Positions 43,734 to 52,861 of a DNA stretch of 64,000 nt are shown in pieces. The stretch comes from Kitasatospora fiedleri (lineage in GTDB: Bacteria; Actinomycetota; Actinomycetes; Streptomycetales; Streptomycetaceae): NCBI RefSeq assembly GCF_948472415.1, contig NZ_OX419519.1, positions 6,911,001-6,975,000 of the forward strand. Reading direction: 5' to 3'. The notes beneath the pieces were generated by a model, which had not been told where the DNA came from, made no database searches, and was given only the letters and a program-made list of their open reading frames with translations. The translations under genes were made by a program, and so were the position numbers. Every line of letters starts with the position of its first letter. Position 1 is the stretch's first letter.

Positions 43734-44447
43734 ATGGCCGACCTCAAGCCCCGCAACCTCATCTCCGTCCAGGAGCGGCTGCGCGACCAGGTCGCCCACG
43801 CCCTGCGGGCGGCACTCATCTCCGGTGAGCTGCGCCCCGGGGTGGTCTACTCCGCCCCGACCCTGGCCGCCGACTTCGGGGTCTCCGCCACCCCCGTCCG
43901 CGAGGCGATGCTCGACCTGACCCGGGAGGGGCTGGTCGAGGCGGTCCGCAACAAGGGCTTCCGGGTCACCGAGCTCTCCGACCGGGACCTCGACGAGTAC
44001 ACCGAGATCCGCGCCCTGATCGAGGTCCCCACCGTCGGCCGGGTCGCCCGGATCGCCACCGCCGAACAGCTGGAGGCGCTGCGCCCGCAGGCCGTGGCGA
44101 TCGTCGAGGCCGCCCGCGAGCACGACCTGATCGGCTACCTGGAGGCCGACCGCCAGTTCCACCTCGACCTGCTCGCGCTGGCCGGCAACGCCCGCCTGGT
44201 CGAGACCGTGGGCGACCTGCGCAAGCGCTCCCGGCTGTACGGCCTCAACCGGCTCGACCGGCAGGGCGAACTGGTCAGCTCCGCCGAGGAGCACCTGGAA
44301 CTGCTGGACGTACTGCTGACCGGCGACGCGGACGCCGCCGAGGCGTGCATGACCCGGCACCTCGGCCACGTCCGCCACCTGTGGGCGGCCGGCGACCGGA
44401 CCGAGCCGGCCGAGCCGGAGAGCGCGCTGCGGCTGCCCGCCCGCTGA
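43734..44447 (+). CDS. GntR-family regulator with FCD domain, probable hydroxyproline-cluster regulator
   Basis: 237 residues. N-terminal winged helix (about 10-75): LRDQVAHALRAALISGELRPG, then SAPTLAADFGVSATPVREAM and LTREGLVEAVRNKGFRV, the GntR signature. The C-terminal all-helical FCD domain (about 85-215) has the metal/ligand pattern Asp/His (QFHLDLLALAGN; CMTRHLGHV). FadR-type members usually bind small carboxylates. It closes the catabolic cluster on the same strand, with a candidate operator at its own promoter. CGGAGGAAC supports the ATG at 43734. Effector inferred: hydroxyproline or a pathway intermediate. Confidence 0.9.
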   Translation: MADLKPRNLISVQERLRDQVAHALRAALISGELRPGVVYSAPTLAADFGVSATPVREAMLDLTREGLVEAVRNKGFRVTELSDRDLDEYTEIRALIEVPTVGRVARIATAEQLEALRPQAVAIVEAAREHDLIGYLEADRQFHLDLLALAGNARLVETVGDLRKRSRLYGLNRLDRQGELVSSAEEHLELLDVLLTGDADAAEACMTRHLGHVRHLWAAGDRTEPAEPESALRLPAR

Positions 44448-44454
44448 CGGGCGG

Positions 44455-45134
44455 TCAGATGCGCGGGTGCGCGGGGTGCGGCTGCGGGCGGAGTGGCCCA
44501 GTTCCGGGCCCAGCCCGAAGTAGTGCCGGAAGTTGTACACCAGCGGGCTCCACGCGGCGGGGTCCACGTAGTCGGTGCCGGGCACCATGACCGCCTCCGT
44601 CGCGTGCGTCCGCCGGACCCGGGCCTCCACCAGCCGGAACTCCCCGGTGGCGTCCGGCCGCAGGTCCACCACCTCGGCCTCCAGGTGCAGCGGGCACTCG
44701 GCGACCCGCGGCGCGGCGACGGTCTGCCCGGGCAGCGCGGTCAGGCCCGCGCGGGCGAACTTGTCCCGGACGAACACCGGGCCGTCCGGCGCCTCCGCTG
44801 CCTCCGCTCCGTCCGGCGCGTCCGGCGCGTCCGGTCCGCCGGGGGCGTCCGGGCGTCCCGTGGTGCCGCCGAGCCGCTCCACCCGCCGCCACAGCTCCGG
44901 CCCCGGCACGTTCACCACCAGCTCCGGGCGGGCCGCCAGGTTGCGCGCCGTCCAGCCGCTGCGGCCGAGGCCCAGCACCACCGTGTGGTGCAGCGCCCAG
45001 GCCGAGGAGATCGGCGCGAGGTTCGCCGAACCGTCCGGGTTGACGCTGCTCACCAGCACCACCGGGGTGCCGAAGTACAGGATGTGCGGCTCGATGACGC
45101 GGTGGGAGGGGGCCGGGGAAAGGTCGTTTCGCAT
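44455..45134 (-). pseudogene. Flavin reductase-like (DIM6/NTAB) protein with frameshift at the C-terminus
   Basis: About 226 residues. FMN-binding split-barrel features: ILYFGTPVVLVSSVNPDGSANLAP, AWALHHTVVLGL, TARNLAARPELVVNVP. A Pro/Asp/Ala-rich insert (about 90-115) interrupts the domain. In the main frame there is no stop: it runs on antisense through the GntR gene. One base inserted near 44500 restores a natural end, LRPQPHPAHPRI, with a TGA at 44455. So this is either a last-residue frameshift with little effect or a sequence error. It is divergent from an ArsR-type regulator that probably controls it. Confidence 0.65.
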
Positions 45135-45199
45135 GCCGCCGACCGTAGGACCGGGACGCTTCGGCCCGCGCCGAAGCGTCCGCCCGGCAGGATGGACGG

Positions 45200-45895
45200 A
45201 TGGACACCCCGACCGGCACCCGCTCCCTCGCCGCGACGGCGGCCCTGCTCGCCGACCCGACCCGGGCCGCGTTCTGCCTCGCCCTGCTGGACGGCCGTGC
45301 CTGGACGGCCGGCGAACTCGCCCGCAGCGCCGGGGTCGCGGCCCCCACCGCCACCGGCCACCTCAACCGGCTGGTCGGCGCCGGACTGCTCGCCGAGGAG
45401 CGCCAGGGCCGCCACCGCTACCTGCGGCTGTCCGGCCCGGCCGCCGCCGAACTGGTCGAGGCACTGGCCCAGTTCGGCGACCGGGACGCCCCCGCGCTGC
45501 CCGCCCGCTCGCTGCGCACCGCCCGGCAGCAGGGCGAACTCGCCCGCGCCCGCACCTGCTACGACCACCTCGCCGGGGCGCTCGGCGTCGCCGTCACCGA
45601 CGCGATGACCGCCCGCGGCCTGCTCGACGACCGCAACGGGCTCTCCCTCACCGCCGCCGGGGCCGACTGGCTCGCCGCGACCGGCATCACCGTCCGCCCC
45701 GGCCGCCGCCCCGCCGTCCGGCCCTGCCTGGACTTCACCGAACGCCGCCCGCACCTGGCGGGCGCCGTCGGCGCGGCGCTCTGCCGGCACGCGGTGGACG
45801 CCGGCTGGGTGCTGCGGCGCCCGGACAGTCGGGCGCTGCGGGTCACGGAGGGCGGGCGGGCGGCGCTGCGCGGGCTGCTGGGGGTGGAGTGCTGA
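45200..45895 (+). CDS. ArsR-family winged-helix transcriptional regulator
   Basis: 231 residues. The helix-turn-helix occupies about 10-80: ATAALLADPTRAAFCLALLDG, then ELARSAGVAAPTATGHLNRLVGAGLLAEERQGRHRYLRL. The C-terminal 130 residues form an effector region with cysteines (TCYDHLAGAL; PCLDFTERRPHLAG) seen in a subgroup of ArsR-like proteins. It is divergent from the flavin reductase-like gene across 65 bases, so it likely regulates that gene and itself. Ligand unknown; metal or redox sensing through the cysteines is possible. Confidence 0.85.
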   Translation: MDTPTGTRSLAATAALLADPTRAAFCLALLDGRAWTAGELARSAGVAAPTATGHLNRLVGAGLLAEERQGRHRYLRLSGPAAAELVEALAQFGDRDAPALPARSLRTARQQGELARARTCYDHLAGALGVAVTDAMTARGLLDDRNGLSLTAAGADWLAATGITVRPGRRPAVRPCLDFTERRPHLAGAVGAALCRHAVDAGWVLRRPDSRALRVTEGGRAALRGLLGVEC

Positions 45896-45922
45896 CCGGG
45901 CGGCTCCGCGGGTGGCCGGGGC

Positions 45923-46642
45923 TCAGCCGGTCAGGCGGCCGTCGTGCATCTCCAGGACCCGGTCGACCCGGCCCAGCAGGTCGCGGTCGTGGGTGACCAT
46001 CACGGTGGCGGTGCGGTGGACGCGGGTCACCTCCGCGAGCAGGTCGACCACCTGGGCGCCGCGTTCGTGGTCCAGTGCCGAGGTCGGCTCGTCCACCAGC
46101 AGCACCGAGGGGCTGCCGAACAGCGCGCGGGCGATGTTCACCCGCTGGCGCTCGCCGCCCGACAGCCGGTGCGGGCGGCGGCGCTGCTTGCCGCCCGCCA
46201 GGCCGACCGACTCCAGCAGCTCCTCGGCCCGGCGGCGGGCCCGCTCAGGACGGCGACCGCGCACCGACTCCAGGACCAGCAGCTGCTCGACGGCGGTCAG
46301 CGAGGCCAGCAGGTTGGACTGCTGGAAGACGATGCCCAGCCGCTCGCGGCGCAGCGCGGTGCGTTCGCGCTCGCCCAGCGCGCCCGCGTCCACGCCGTCC
46401 ACCAGCACCCGGCCGCGGTCCGGGCGCAGCAGCGTCGCGGCCACCGCCAGCAGGCTGGACTTGCCGGAGCCGGAGGGCCCCGCGACGGCGGTGAACTCGC
46501 CCGGGGCGACGGCCAGTTCGACGTCGTCCAGGGCGGTCAGCCGACTCTCGCCGTCCGGGTAGCTGAGCGTCACCCCGTGCAGCGCGAGGCCGGTGCGGAC
46601 GGCGGCGGCAGGGGTAGGGGCGGGGGTGGCGGGGACGGTCAC
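45923..46642 (-). CDS. ABC transporter ATP-binding protein (MacB/LolD type)
   Basis: 239 residues from GTG at 46642, chosen for AGGAGT 5 bases upstream. An in-frame ATG at 46681 overlaps the permease stop (ATGA) and would add a Pro-rich leader. Walker A GPSGSGKSS, Q-loop VFQQSNLL, signature LSGGERQRVNIARAL, Walker B VLLVDEPTSALD and switch His in VMVTHD are all intact. It pairs with the FtsX-type permease encoded just upstream on the same strand. Confidence 0.93.
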   Translation of the reverse strand: MTVPATPAPTPAAAVRTGLALHGVTLSYPDGESRLTALDDVELAVAPGEFTAVAGPSGSGKSSLLAVAATLLRPDRGRVLVDGVDAGALGERERTALRRERLGIVFQQSNLLASLTAVEQLLVLESVRGRRPERARRRAEELLESVGLAGGKQRRRPHRLSGGERQRVNIARALFGSPSVLLVDEPTSALDHERGAQVVDLLAEVTRVHRTATVMVTHDRDLLGRVDRVLEMHDGRLTG

Positions 46643-46677
46643 GGGGGACTCCTGCGGAACGGGGACGGGACGGGGGG

Positions 46678-47730
46678 TCATCGGTGGCCGCCCAGCGCGG
46701 CCAGCGGGTCGACGGCGGTGATCCGGCGCACCGCGAGGGCCGCGCCCAGCAGGCCCAGCAGCACCATCGCGCCGACCGGGACGGCGACCGTCCACACGCC
46801 CACGTCGAACGGCACCGCCGCGGAGGCGAGCGCCCCGCCGGCCGCGCCCAGCGCCCCGCCGAGCAGCGCGCCCGCCAGCAGGACGGCCGCCGCCTGGGCC
46901 AGCGCGTCGCGCACCAGGTAGCCGTTGGAGGCGCCGACGGCCTTGAGCACCGCGATGTCCGGGCGGCGCTGCACCGTCCACACCGTGAAGAACGCGCCGA
47001 CCACCAGGGCGCTCACCGCGAACAGGAAGCCCTGGATCAGCCGCAGGCTGCCCTGCTCGGCCGCGTACCCGTCGATCCCGGACAGCGCGTCGCCCAGCGG
47101 GACGGCCAGCAGGTCGGCGGGCAGGCCGTGCGGGGTGCCGCGCACCGCCAGCGCCGTGGGCTGGTCCCGGCCGGAGACCTGCTGCCAGGTCTCCGGGGTG
47201 GTCCACACGCTCGGCGCGTGCGACAGGGAGCGCTGCGCGGTGACCGCCGAGACGGTCAACCGCCGCGCGCCCACGGTGACCCGGCTGCCGGGTGCCAGGT
47301 GGTACGCGGCGGCGGTGTCGGCGCCGACCGCGACTTCGCCGTCCGCCGGGGCGGCGCCCGCGACCAGGGGCGGCAGCAGCGCGGGATCGGTGCCCAGCAC
47401 GCTCACCGCGGCCGCCCCGCCGTCCGCCGTCAGCCGGCTCATCGCCACGCCCAGCGGGTGCACCGCGCCCGCCCCCGCCGCCGCCACCGCGTCCCGCTGG
47501 GCCGCCGAGACCGTGCTGGCCGCGAACGACGCCTCCGCCGGACCGCCCGCCGGGGCGCCGAACACCACGCCGTCCGCCGGGAGTTCGGCGATCGCCGAGG
47601 ACGCCGCCGAGGCCAGGCCGCCGGTCAGGCCGTACAGGAACACCACCAGGGTGGTGATCAGGGTGACCACCGCGCCCATCAGGGCGAACCGCCCACGGGC
47701 GAAACGGATGTCACGCAGAGCGACGAACAC
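46678..47730 (-). CDS. FtsX/MacB-type ABC transporter permease
   Basis: 350 residues from GTG (RBS AGAGG). One helix near the N-terminus (RFALMGAVVTLITTLVVFLYG), a large extracytoplasmic region (about 45-230), then three helices at the C-terminus. This is the four-helix MacB/FtsX layout with the DevC-like ending VDPLAALGGHR. Such pairs export lipophilic or peptide substrates, or act as mechanotransmission devices. No membrane-fusion protein is present. Divergent from a sensor kinase, which suggests regulation by that two-component system. Confidence 0.9.
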   Translation of the reverse strand: MFVALRDIRFARGRFALMGAVVTLITTLVVFLYGLTGGLASAASSAIAELPADGVVFGAPAGGPAEASFAASTVSAAQRDAVAAAGAGAVHPLGVAMSRLTADGGAAAVSVLGTDPALLPPLVAGAAPADGEVAVGADTAAAYHLAPGSRVTVGARRLTVSAVTAQRSLSHAPSVWTTPETWQQVSGRDQPTALAVRGTPHGLPADLLAVPLGDALSGIDGYAAEQGSLRLIQGFLFAVSALVVGAFFTVWTVQRRPDIAVLKAVGASNGYLVRDALAQAAAVLLAGALLGGALGAAGGALASAAVPFDVGVWTVAVPVGAMVLLGLLGAALAVRRITAVDPLAALGGHR

Positions 47731-47935
47731 GGGAGACCTCTCGGAGGGGCGGCGGAGCGGGGCGTTCTGGCAGCGCTCCGGGAGCGGACCACTCCAGACT
47801 GGTCCGCGGCGGCCCCGCCGCCATCGGGGAGACGGACGGAGCCGCCACCCGCCGAGGGGTGCACCCGGAAATCCATCGAACGGTTGATGCCGCGGCGCGG
47901 CCCGGGGCCGCCACCGCCCCGTACCCTCGGAAGGC

Positions 47936-49318
47936 GTGCCCCGTACCGAACCGCCGCCGCCCCCGCCGCCGCCGTCCCCGTCGCAGGCCGAGCCGGCGGC
48001 CGGGCCGCACGCCTCGCCACCTGCCGCCTCGCCCGACGCGCCGACCGGCCCGACGCCCGCGCTGCGGCTGGCCAACCTCGCCGTACACGGCCTGTTCCTC
48101 GCCCTGCTCGCCGTGCTGCTGGCCCGGGCCGCCGCCGACGGCGCGCTCGGCGCGGGCGGCTGGGCCACCGCCGGCACGCTGGCGGCGCTGTACGCGGCGG
48201 GCGGGGCGGTGCGGCCGGTCCGCGCCTCGCGCGTCCTGGGCGGCTGCTGGCTGCTGGCCGTCGCCCTGCTGTGGATCGGACTGACCCTGCGGCACCCCGA
48301 GTTCAGCTACCTCGCCTTCCCGCTGTACTTCGGCTGCCTGCACGTGCTGCCGCCGCGCCTCGCCCTGCCCGCCGTGGCCGCGCTCACCGCCGCCGTCCTC
48401 GCCGCCCAGGCCACCACCCCCGGCGGGCTCACCACCGCCAATGTGCTCGGCCCGCTGGCCGGCGCCGCCGTCGCGCTGCTCACCGCGTACGGCTACGCCG
48501 CCCTCTACCGGGAGAGCCGGGCCCGCCAGCGGCTGATCGAGGACCTGGTCCGCACCCGCGACGAACTCGCCGCCAGCCAGCGCGAGGCCGGCCGCCTCGC
48601 CGAACGCCAGCGGCTGGCCCGGGAGATCCACGACACCCTGGCCCAGGGCCTGGCCGGCATCGTGCTGCTGGCCCGCGAGGCCCGGGGCGCCGCCGCCCTC
48701 CCGGCCGCCGCCCCGCTGCTCGACGAGATCGAACGCACCGCCTCCGCCAACCTGGCCGAGGCCCGCCGCTTCGTCCACGCCCTCACCCCGCCCGCGCTCG
48801 ACGGCACCACCCTCCCCGACGCGCTGCGCCGCCTCGCCGACGGCGCCGGAGCCGCCTTCCACCGCGACGGCGACCCGTACCCGCTGCCGGTCGAGGCCGA
48901 GGTCGCCCTGCTGCGCCTCACCCAGGAGGCCCTGGCCAACGCCGTCCGGCACGCCGCCGCCGCGCACGTCGCCGTCACCCTCGGCTACCTCGACGACGCC
49001 GTCACCCTCGACGTCTACGACGACGGCACCGGCTTCGACCCCGCCACCGCGCCCGCCCCCGACTCCTTCGGCCTGCACGGCATGCACGAGCGGATTGCCG
49101 CCCTCGGCGGCACCCTCACCGTCGAGTCCGCCCCCGGCGAGGGCACCGCCGTCGCCGCGGCGCTCCCGCTGCGCGCCGTCGACCAGCCCGCGGCGCCCGC
49201 ACCCGGCCCCGGCGGCCCCGCACCCGGCCCCGGCCCCGGCGGCCCCGCCGTCGGACGCCCGCCGGGCAGCGGGCGGCGGCCGGCCGGGCGGTTCCTGCCC
49301 GCGGGGGTGCGGCGGTGA
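47936..49318 (+). CDS. Sensor histidine kinase (NarL-system type)
   Basis: 460 residues from GTG with GGAAGGC upstream. A Pro-rich N-terminus is followed by about five membrane helices (about 45-190) with little extracellular loop, suggesting membrane sensing. HisKA_3 motif LAREIHDTLAQGLAGIV has phospho-acceptor His232. The HATPase domain has LTQEALANAVRHAAA (N box) and DVYDDGTGFD (G1). The C-terminus ends in a Pro/Gly tail. The response regulator start overlaps its stop. Ligand unknown; the divergent ABC exporter makes envelope or antibiotic stress plausible. Confidence 0.92.
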   Translation: MPRTEPPPPPPPPSPSQAEPAAGPHASPPAASPDAPTGPTPALRLANLAVHGLFLALLAVLLARAAADGALGAGGWATAGTLAALYAAGGAVRPVRASRVLGGCWLLAVALLWIGLTLRHPEFSYLAFPLYFGCLHVLPPRLALPAVAALTAAVLAAQATTPGGLTTANVLGPLAGAAVALLTAYGYAALYRESRARQRLIEDLVRTRDELAASQREAGRLAERQRLAREIHDTLAQGLAGIVLLAREARGAAALPAAAPLLDEIERTASANLAEARRFVHALTPPALDGTTLPDALRRLADGAGAAFHRDGDPYPLPVEAEVALLRLTQEALANAVRHAAAAHVAVTLGYLDDAVTLDVYDDGTGFDPATAPAPDSFGLHGMHERIAALGGTLTVESAPGEGTAVAAALPLRAVDQPAAPAPGPGGPAPGPGPGGPAVGRPPGSGRRPAGRFLPAGVRR

Positions 49319-49959
49319 TCCGGGTGCTGGTGGTGGACGACCACCCGGTGGTCCGGCGCGGACTGCGCGCCGTGGTCGAGGACCTGCCGGAGGCCACCGC
49401 CGTCGGCGAGGCCGCGGACGGCGCCGCCGCGCTCGCCCTGCTCGCCGAACTGCCCGCCGGGCAGCGCCCCGACGTCGTCCTGATGGACCTCCAGATGGGC
49501 CCCGGCATGCACGGCGTCGAGGCCACCCGCCGGATCACCGCGCTGCCCGACCCGCCCGCCGTCCTGGTCCTCACCACCTACTCCACCGACGCCGACATCC
49601 TCGCCGCCGTCGAGGCCGGGGCCACCGGCTACCTGCTCAAGGACGCCCCGCCCGAGGACCTCGCCGCCGCCATCCGGGCCACCGCCCGCGGCGAGACCGT
49701 CCTCGCACCGCCCGTCGCGGCCCGGCTGCTCGGCCGCGTCCGGGCCGGGCGGCCCTCGCTCTCCCCGCGCGAGGCGGAGATCCTCCAACTCCTCGCCGAG
49801 GGCCTGCCGAACCGGCGGATCTCCCGGCGCCTGTTCATCAGCGAAGCCACCGTCAAGACCCACCTGGTGCACATCTACGACAAACTCGGCGTCGACTCCC
49901 GCACCTCCGCCGTCGCGGCCGGCCTCGCGGCCGGGCTGGTCCGCGCCGCGGAGCGCTGA
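49315..49959 (+). CDS. NarL/LuxR-family response regulator
   Basis: 214 residues, GTG overlapping the kinase stop (GTGA). Receiver: Asp8/Asp9, phospho-acceptor Asp58 (VVLMDLQMG), Lys in YLLKDAPPED. LuxR helix-turn-helix at about 148-205: LSPREAEILQLLAEGLPNRRISRRLFISEATVKTHLVHIYDKLGV. It is the cognate partner of the kinase. Likely targets are itself and the divergent ABC genes. Confidence 0.94.
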   Translation: MIRVLVVDDHPVVRRGLRAVVEDLPEATAVGEAADGAAALALLAELPAGQRPDVVLMDLQMGPGMHGVEATRRITALPDPPAVLVLTTYSTDADILAAVEAGATGYLLKDAPPEDLAAAIRATARGETVLAPPVAARLLGRVRAGRPSLSPREAEILQLLAEGLPNRRISRRLFISEATVKTHLVHIYDKLGVDSRTSAVAAGLAAGLVRAAER

Positions 49960-50077
49960 GCGGGCGACCCGGGCGCCGACCCGGGCGGGGACCCGACCGA
50001 AGCGGGCCGGGAATGTCGGGTGCGGGGGGCCGGCCCCCGCCTAGGGTCGGTGGCAAGGAAAGGGAAGGGGAGCGGGG

Positions 50078-50977
50078 TTGCTGGAGCGGTTGAACCAGGC
50101 GATGGACCACGTCGAGGAGCACCTCGACCGGCGGCTGGAGGTGGCCGAGCTGGCCCGGATCACCGCCACCTCGGAGTACCACTTCCGGCGGCTGTTCTCC
50201 TCGCTGGCGGGGATGCCGCTGTCGGAGTACGTGCGGCGCCGGCGGCTGACCGTCGCGGCGGCCGAGGTGCTGGCCGGGGAGCCGTCGCTGCTGGACGTCG
50301 CGGTGCGCTACGGCTACGGCTCCGGGGAGTCCTTCGCCCGGGCGTTCCGGGCCCTGCACGGGGTCGGCCCCGGGGAGGCCCGGCGCTCCGGGGCGGTGCT
50401 GAACGCGCAGCCCCGGCTCTCCTTCCGTCTCGTCGTCGAAGGGAGTGCCACCATGCGGTACCGCATCGTGGAGAAGGAAGCGTTCCGGGTGGTGGGCAGC
50501 AAGGCCCGGGTCCCGTTGATCCACGAGGGCGTCAACCCGCACATCGCCGAGCACGTCCGGGGCATCCCGGCGGAGACCGTGCGGCGGATCACCGCCCTGT
50601 CCGACCAGGACCCGCAGGGCCTGGTCGCGGCGACCGTGCGGCTGCCGGAGGAGGGCCCGGACGGCCTGGACGGCTTCGCGGAGGGCAGCCTGCTCGACTA
50701 CTACCACGCGGTGGTCAGCGGGATGGCCGCGGACGACCTGCCCGCGGACCTCGACGTACTGGACTGCCCCGCGGGCAGCTGGGCGGTGTTCGAGAACACC
50801 GGGCCGTTCCCGCAGGCGCTCCAGCAGCTGTGGGCCGAGGTGGCGGCCCGGTGGATGCCGTCCAACCCGTACGAGTACCGGCCCGGCCCGGAGATCCTCC
50901 AGGTCCGGCTGGTGCCGGACGATCCGGGGGAGTCCTCCGCGCAGCTGTGGATTCCGGTGGCGCGGACCTCCGGCTGA
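50078..50977 (+). CDS. AraC-family regulator with GyrI-like effector domain
   Basis: 299 residues from TTG with AAGGGGAG upstream. The N-terminal AraC double helix-turn-helix spans about 1-105 (LDRRLEVAELARITATSEYHFRRLFSS; LDVAVRYGYGSGESFARAFRALHGVGPGEAR). The C-terminal GyrI-like/effector-binding domain (about 125-297) begins MRYRIVEKEAFRVVGSKARV and ends EILQVRLVPDD...LWIPVA. This SoxS/Rob-like fusion usually senses hydrophobic drugs or peptides. No obvious target operon is adjacent. Confidence 0.9.
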   Translation: MLERLNQAMDHVEEHLDRRLEVAELARITATSEYHFRRLFSSLAGMPLSEYVRRRRLTVAAAEVLAGEPSLLDVAVRYGYGSGESFARAFRALHGVGPGEARRSGAVLNAQPRLSFRLVVEGSATMRYRIVEKEAFRVVGSKARVPLIHEGVNPHIAEHVRGIPAETVRRITALSDQDPQGLVAATVRLPEEGPDGLDGFAEGSLLDYYHAVVSGMAADDLPADLDVLDCPAGSWAVFENTGPFPQALQQLWAEVAARWMPSNPYEYRPGPEILQVRLVPDDPGESSAQLWIPVARTSG

Positions 50978-51131
50978 CCCGCCCCGCCGGTGGGGTGCCG
51001 GGGTCGGCCCGGCCGTCGCCGACGTGGCACCGCGCCAGGCCGGCTGCGGCCGTCCCGCCCGCCGGGCCGCCGCCCGGACCGGCCGCACCCCGCCCTGACG
51101 GCGGGCCGGGGGCGGCCGGGGGCGGGGTGGG

Positions 51132-51605
51132 TCAGGCGAACTGGCCGGGCACGTAGTCGCCGGCGGGCTGCTGGATGATCACGTTGATCCGGTTGTAGGT
51201 GTTGATCAGGGCGATCAGGCCGACCAGCGCGGCCAGCTGCTCCTCGTCGTAGTGCTTGGCGGCCTCCGCCCAGGCGTCGTCGCTGACCCCGCCCGCGGCG
51301 TCCGCGATCCGGGTGCCCTGCTCGGCGAGTTCCAGCGCGGCGCGCTCGGCCTCGGTGAAGACCTTGGCCTCGCGCCAGGCGGCGACCAGGTTGAGCCGCT
51401 GCTGGGTCTCCCCGGCGTGCGCGGCGTCCTTGGTGTGCATGTCGGTGCAGAAACCGCAGCCGTTGATCTGGCTGGCACGGATCTTCACCAGCTCCTGGGT
51501 CGACATCGGGAGCGCCGACAGGCCCAGGGCGTGGCCGGCCGAGTTGATGTGCTTCAGGAACTTCGCGCCGAGCGGGTTGGCGAAGTAGTCGAGGCGTGCG
51601 TCCAT
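51132..51605 (-). CDS. Carboxymuconolactone decarboxylase/AhpD-family protein
   Basis: 157 residues, all-helical AhpD-like fold. The redox motif Cys50-x2-Cys53 with following His sits in NGCGFCTDMHTKDA, as in alkylhydroperoxidase AhpD. This favours a thiol-dependent peroxidase or related role over true decarboxylation. AGGAG precedes the ATG. The upstream region carries a Crp-like palindrome. It stands alone between an AraC-type regulator and nitronate monooxygenase. Confidence 0.9.
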   Translation of the reverse strand: MDARLDYFANPLGAKFLKHINSAGHALGLSALPMSTQELVKIRASQINGCGFCTDMHTKDAAHAGETQQRLNLVAAWREAKVFTEAERAALELAEQGTRIADAAGGVSDDAWAEAAKHYDEEQLAALVGLIALINTYNRINVIIQQPAGDYVPGQFA

Positions 51606-51703
51606 GGTGGTGGCTCCTTGTTCTTCGAGTTGTTCTTCGAGCGGCCGTCGCGTGCTTTCGAAGGTCTGACCCCGCGGCCGTCCCCGATGTGACAGCCCTC
51701 GGA

Positions 51704-51719
51704 TGTGACGCCCGTCACG
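51704..51719. promoter_or_regulatory. Crp-like palindrome upstream of the AhpD-like gene
   Basis: TGTGACGCCCGTCACG fits TGTGA-N6-TCAC(A). GATGTGAC also appears 14 bases upstream (51685-51692), so there may be two half-sites. It lies about 100 bases before the AhpD-like start. Confidence 0.4.
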
Positions 51720-51815
51720 CTATCGGCGGCCCCGCCTCCCGCCGCGCAGGCGGGCCAGGGGGGTGGTGCGGGGCGGCGTAGGGTGGCCGGCGGGGGTCGG
51801 TGGAGGGAGTGCGGG

Positions 51816-52834
51816 ATGGGTGCGGAGTGGGCGGTGCCGGTGGTCGCGGCGCCGATGGCGGGTGGGGCGGGGACCCCCGAGTTGGTGGCTGCCGTGAACG
51901 GGGCCGGGGGGCTCGGGTTCCTCGCGGCGGGGTACCGCAGTGCCGAGGGGTTGCGCCAACAGGTGGGAAGGGCGCGGGAGTTGACGGACCGGCCGATCGG
52001 CGTGAACCTGTTCGTCCCCGGGCCGCCCGCCGCGCCCGGGGCGGTGGACGCCTACCGGGAGCGGCTGCGGCCCGAGGCGCTGCGGCGGGGGTCGAGCTGC
52101 CCGCCGAGATCCCGGCCGACCGCGACGACTGGGACGCCAAGGTCGAACTGCTGCTGCGCGACCCCGTCGACTGGGTGTCGTACACCTTCGGGCTGCCCGA
52201 ACCGGCCGAGGCCGCCGCCGTCCGGGCCGCCGGCATCCGGCAGGCCGGCACCGTGACCAGCCCCGCGGAGGCCCGGGCCGCGACCGCGCTCGGCCTCGAC
52301 GCGCTCGTCGTCCAGGGCCCGGAGGCCGGCGGGCACCGCGGTACGCACCGCGCCGAGGACCCGCCCGGGACGCTTCCACTGCTCGAACTCCTGGCCGCCG
52401 TACGGGAGGTGACCGCGCTGCCGCTGATCGCCGCGGGCGGGCTGGGGGACGGGGCGGCGATCGCCGCGGCGCTCGGGGCCGGTGCGGTGGCCGTGCAGCT
52501 CGGCACCGCGTACCTGCGCACCGCGGAGTCCGGGGCGTCCGCCGCGCACCGCAGGGCCCTGGTCGAACTGGACGCCACCACCGTCACCCGGGCCTTCACC
52601 GGCCGCCCGGCGCGCGGGCTGCGCAACGCGTTCACCGACCGCCACCAGGGGCACGCCCCGGCGGCGTACCCGGAGGTGCACCACCTCACCCAGCCGCTCA
52701 GGGCGGACGCGGGCCGCCGCGGGGACCTGGCGGCGATGCACCTGTGGGCGGGCACCGCCCACCGCCGGGCCCGCACGGGCGGGGCGGCGGACGTCACCCG
52801 CGACCTGTGGCGGGACGCGCTGCGCGCGGGGTGA
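51816..52834 (+). pseudogene. Nitronate monooxygenase family protein, single frameshift
   Basis: FMN-dependent TIM barrel of the NMO/2-nitropropane dioxygenase family. The first frame reads MGAEWAVPVVAAPMAGGAGTPELV and GVNLFVPGPP to EALRRG. It then continues in another frame: VELPAEIPADRDDWDAKVELLL, LVVQGPEAGGHRGT, LPLIAAGGLGDGAAIAAALGAGA. The break falls at a run of five G at 52087-52091, where six would keep the frame. Corrected length is about 339 residues, normal for the family. The enzyme oxidises nitronates to carbonyl compounds. GGAGGGAG precedes the ATG. The homopolymer makes a sequencing error quite possible. Confidence 0.78.
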
Positions 52835-52861
52835 GGGCGCGGGCGGCGGGGCGCCGGCGGC

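Noticed and set aside
42918..44454. Reading the flavin reductase-like frame through to 42918 as a 738-residue fusion protein
   Set aside because: Beyond residue 226 it is antisense to the GntR gene and the broken cyclodeaminase gene; a missing stop by frameshift is simpler.
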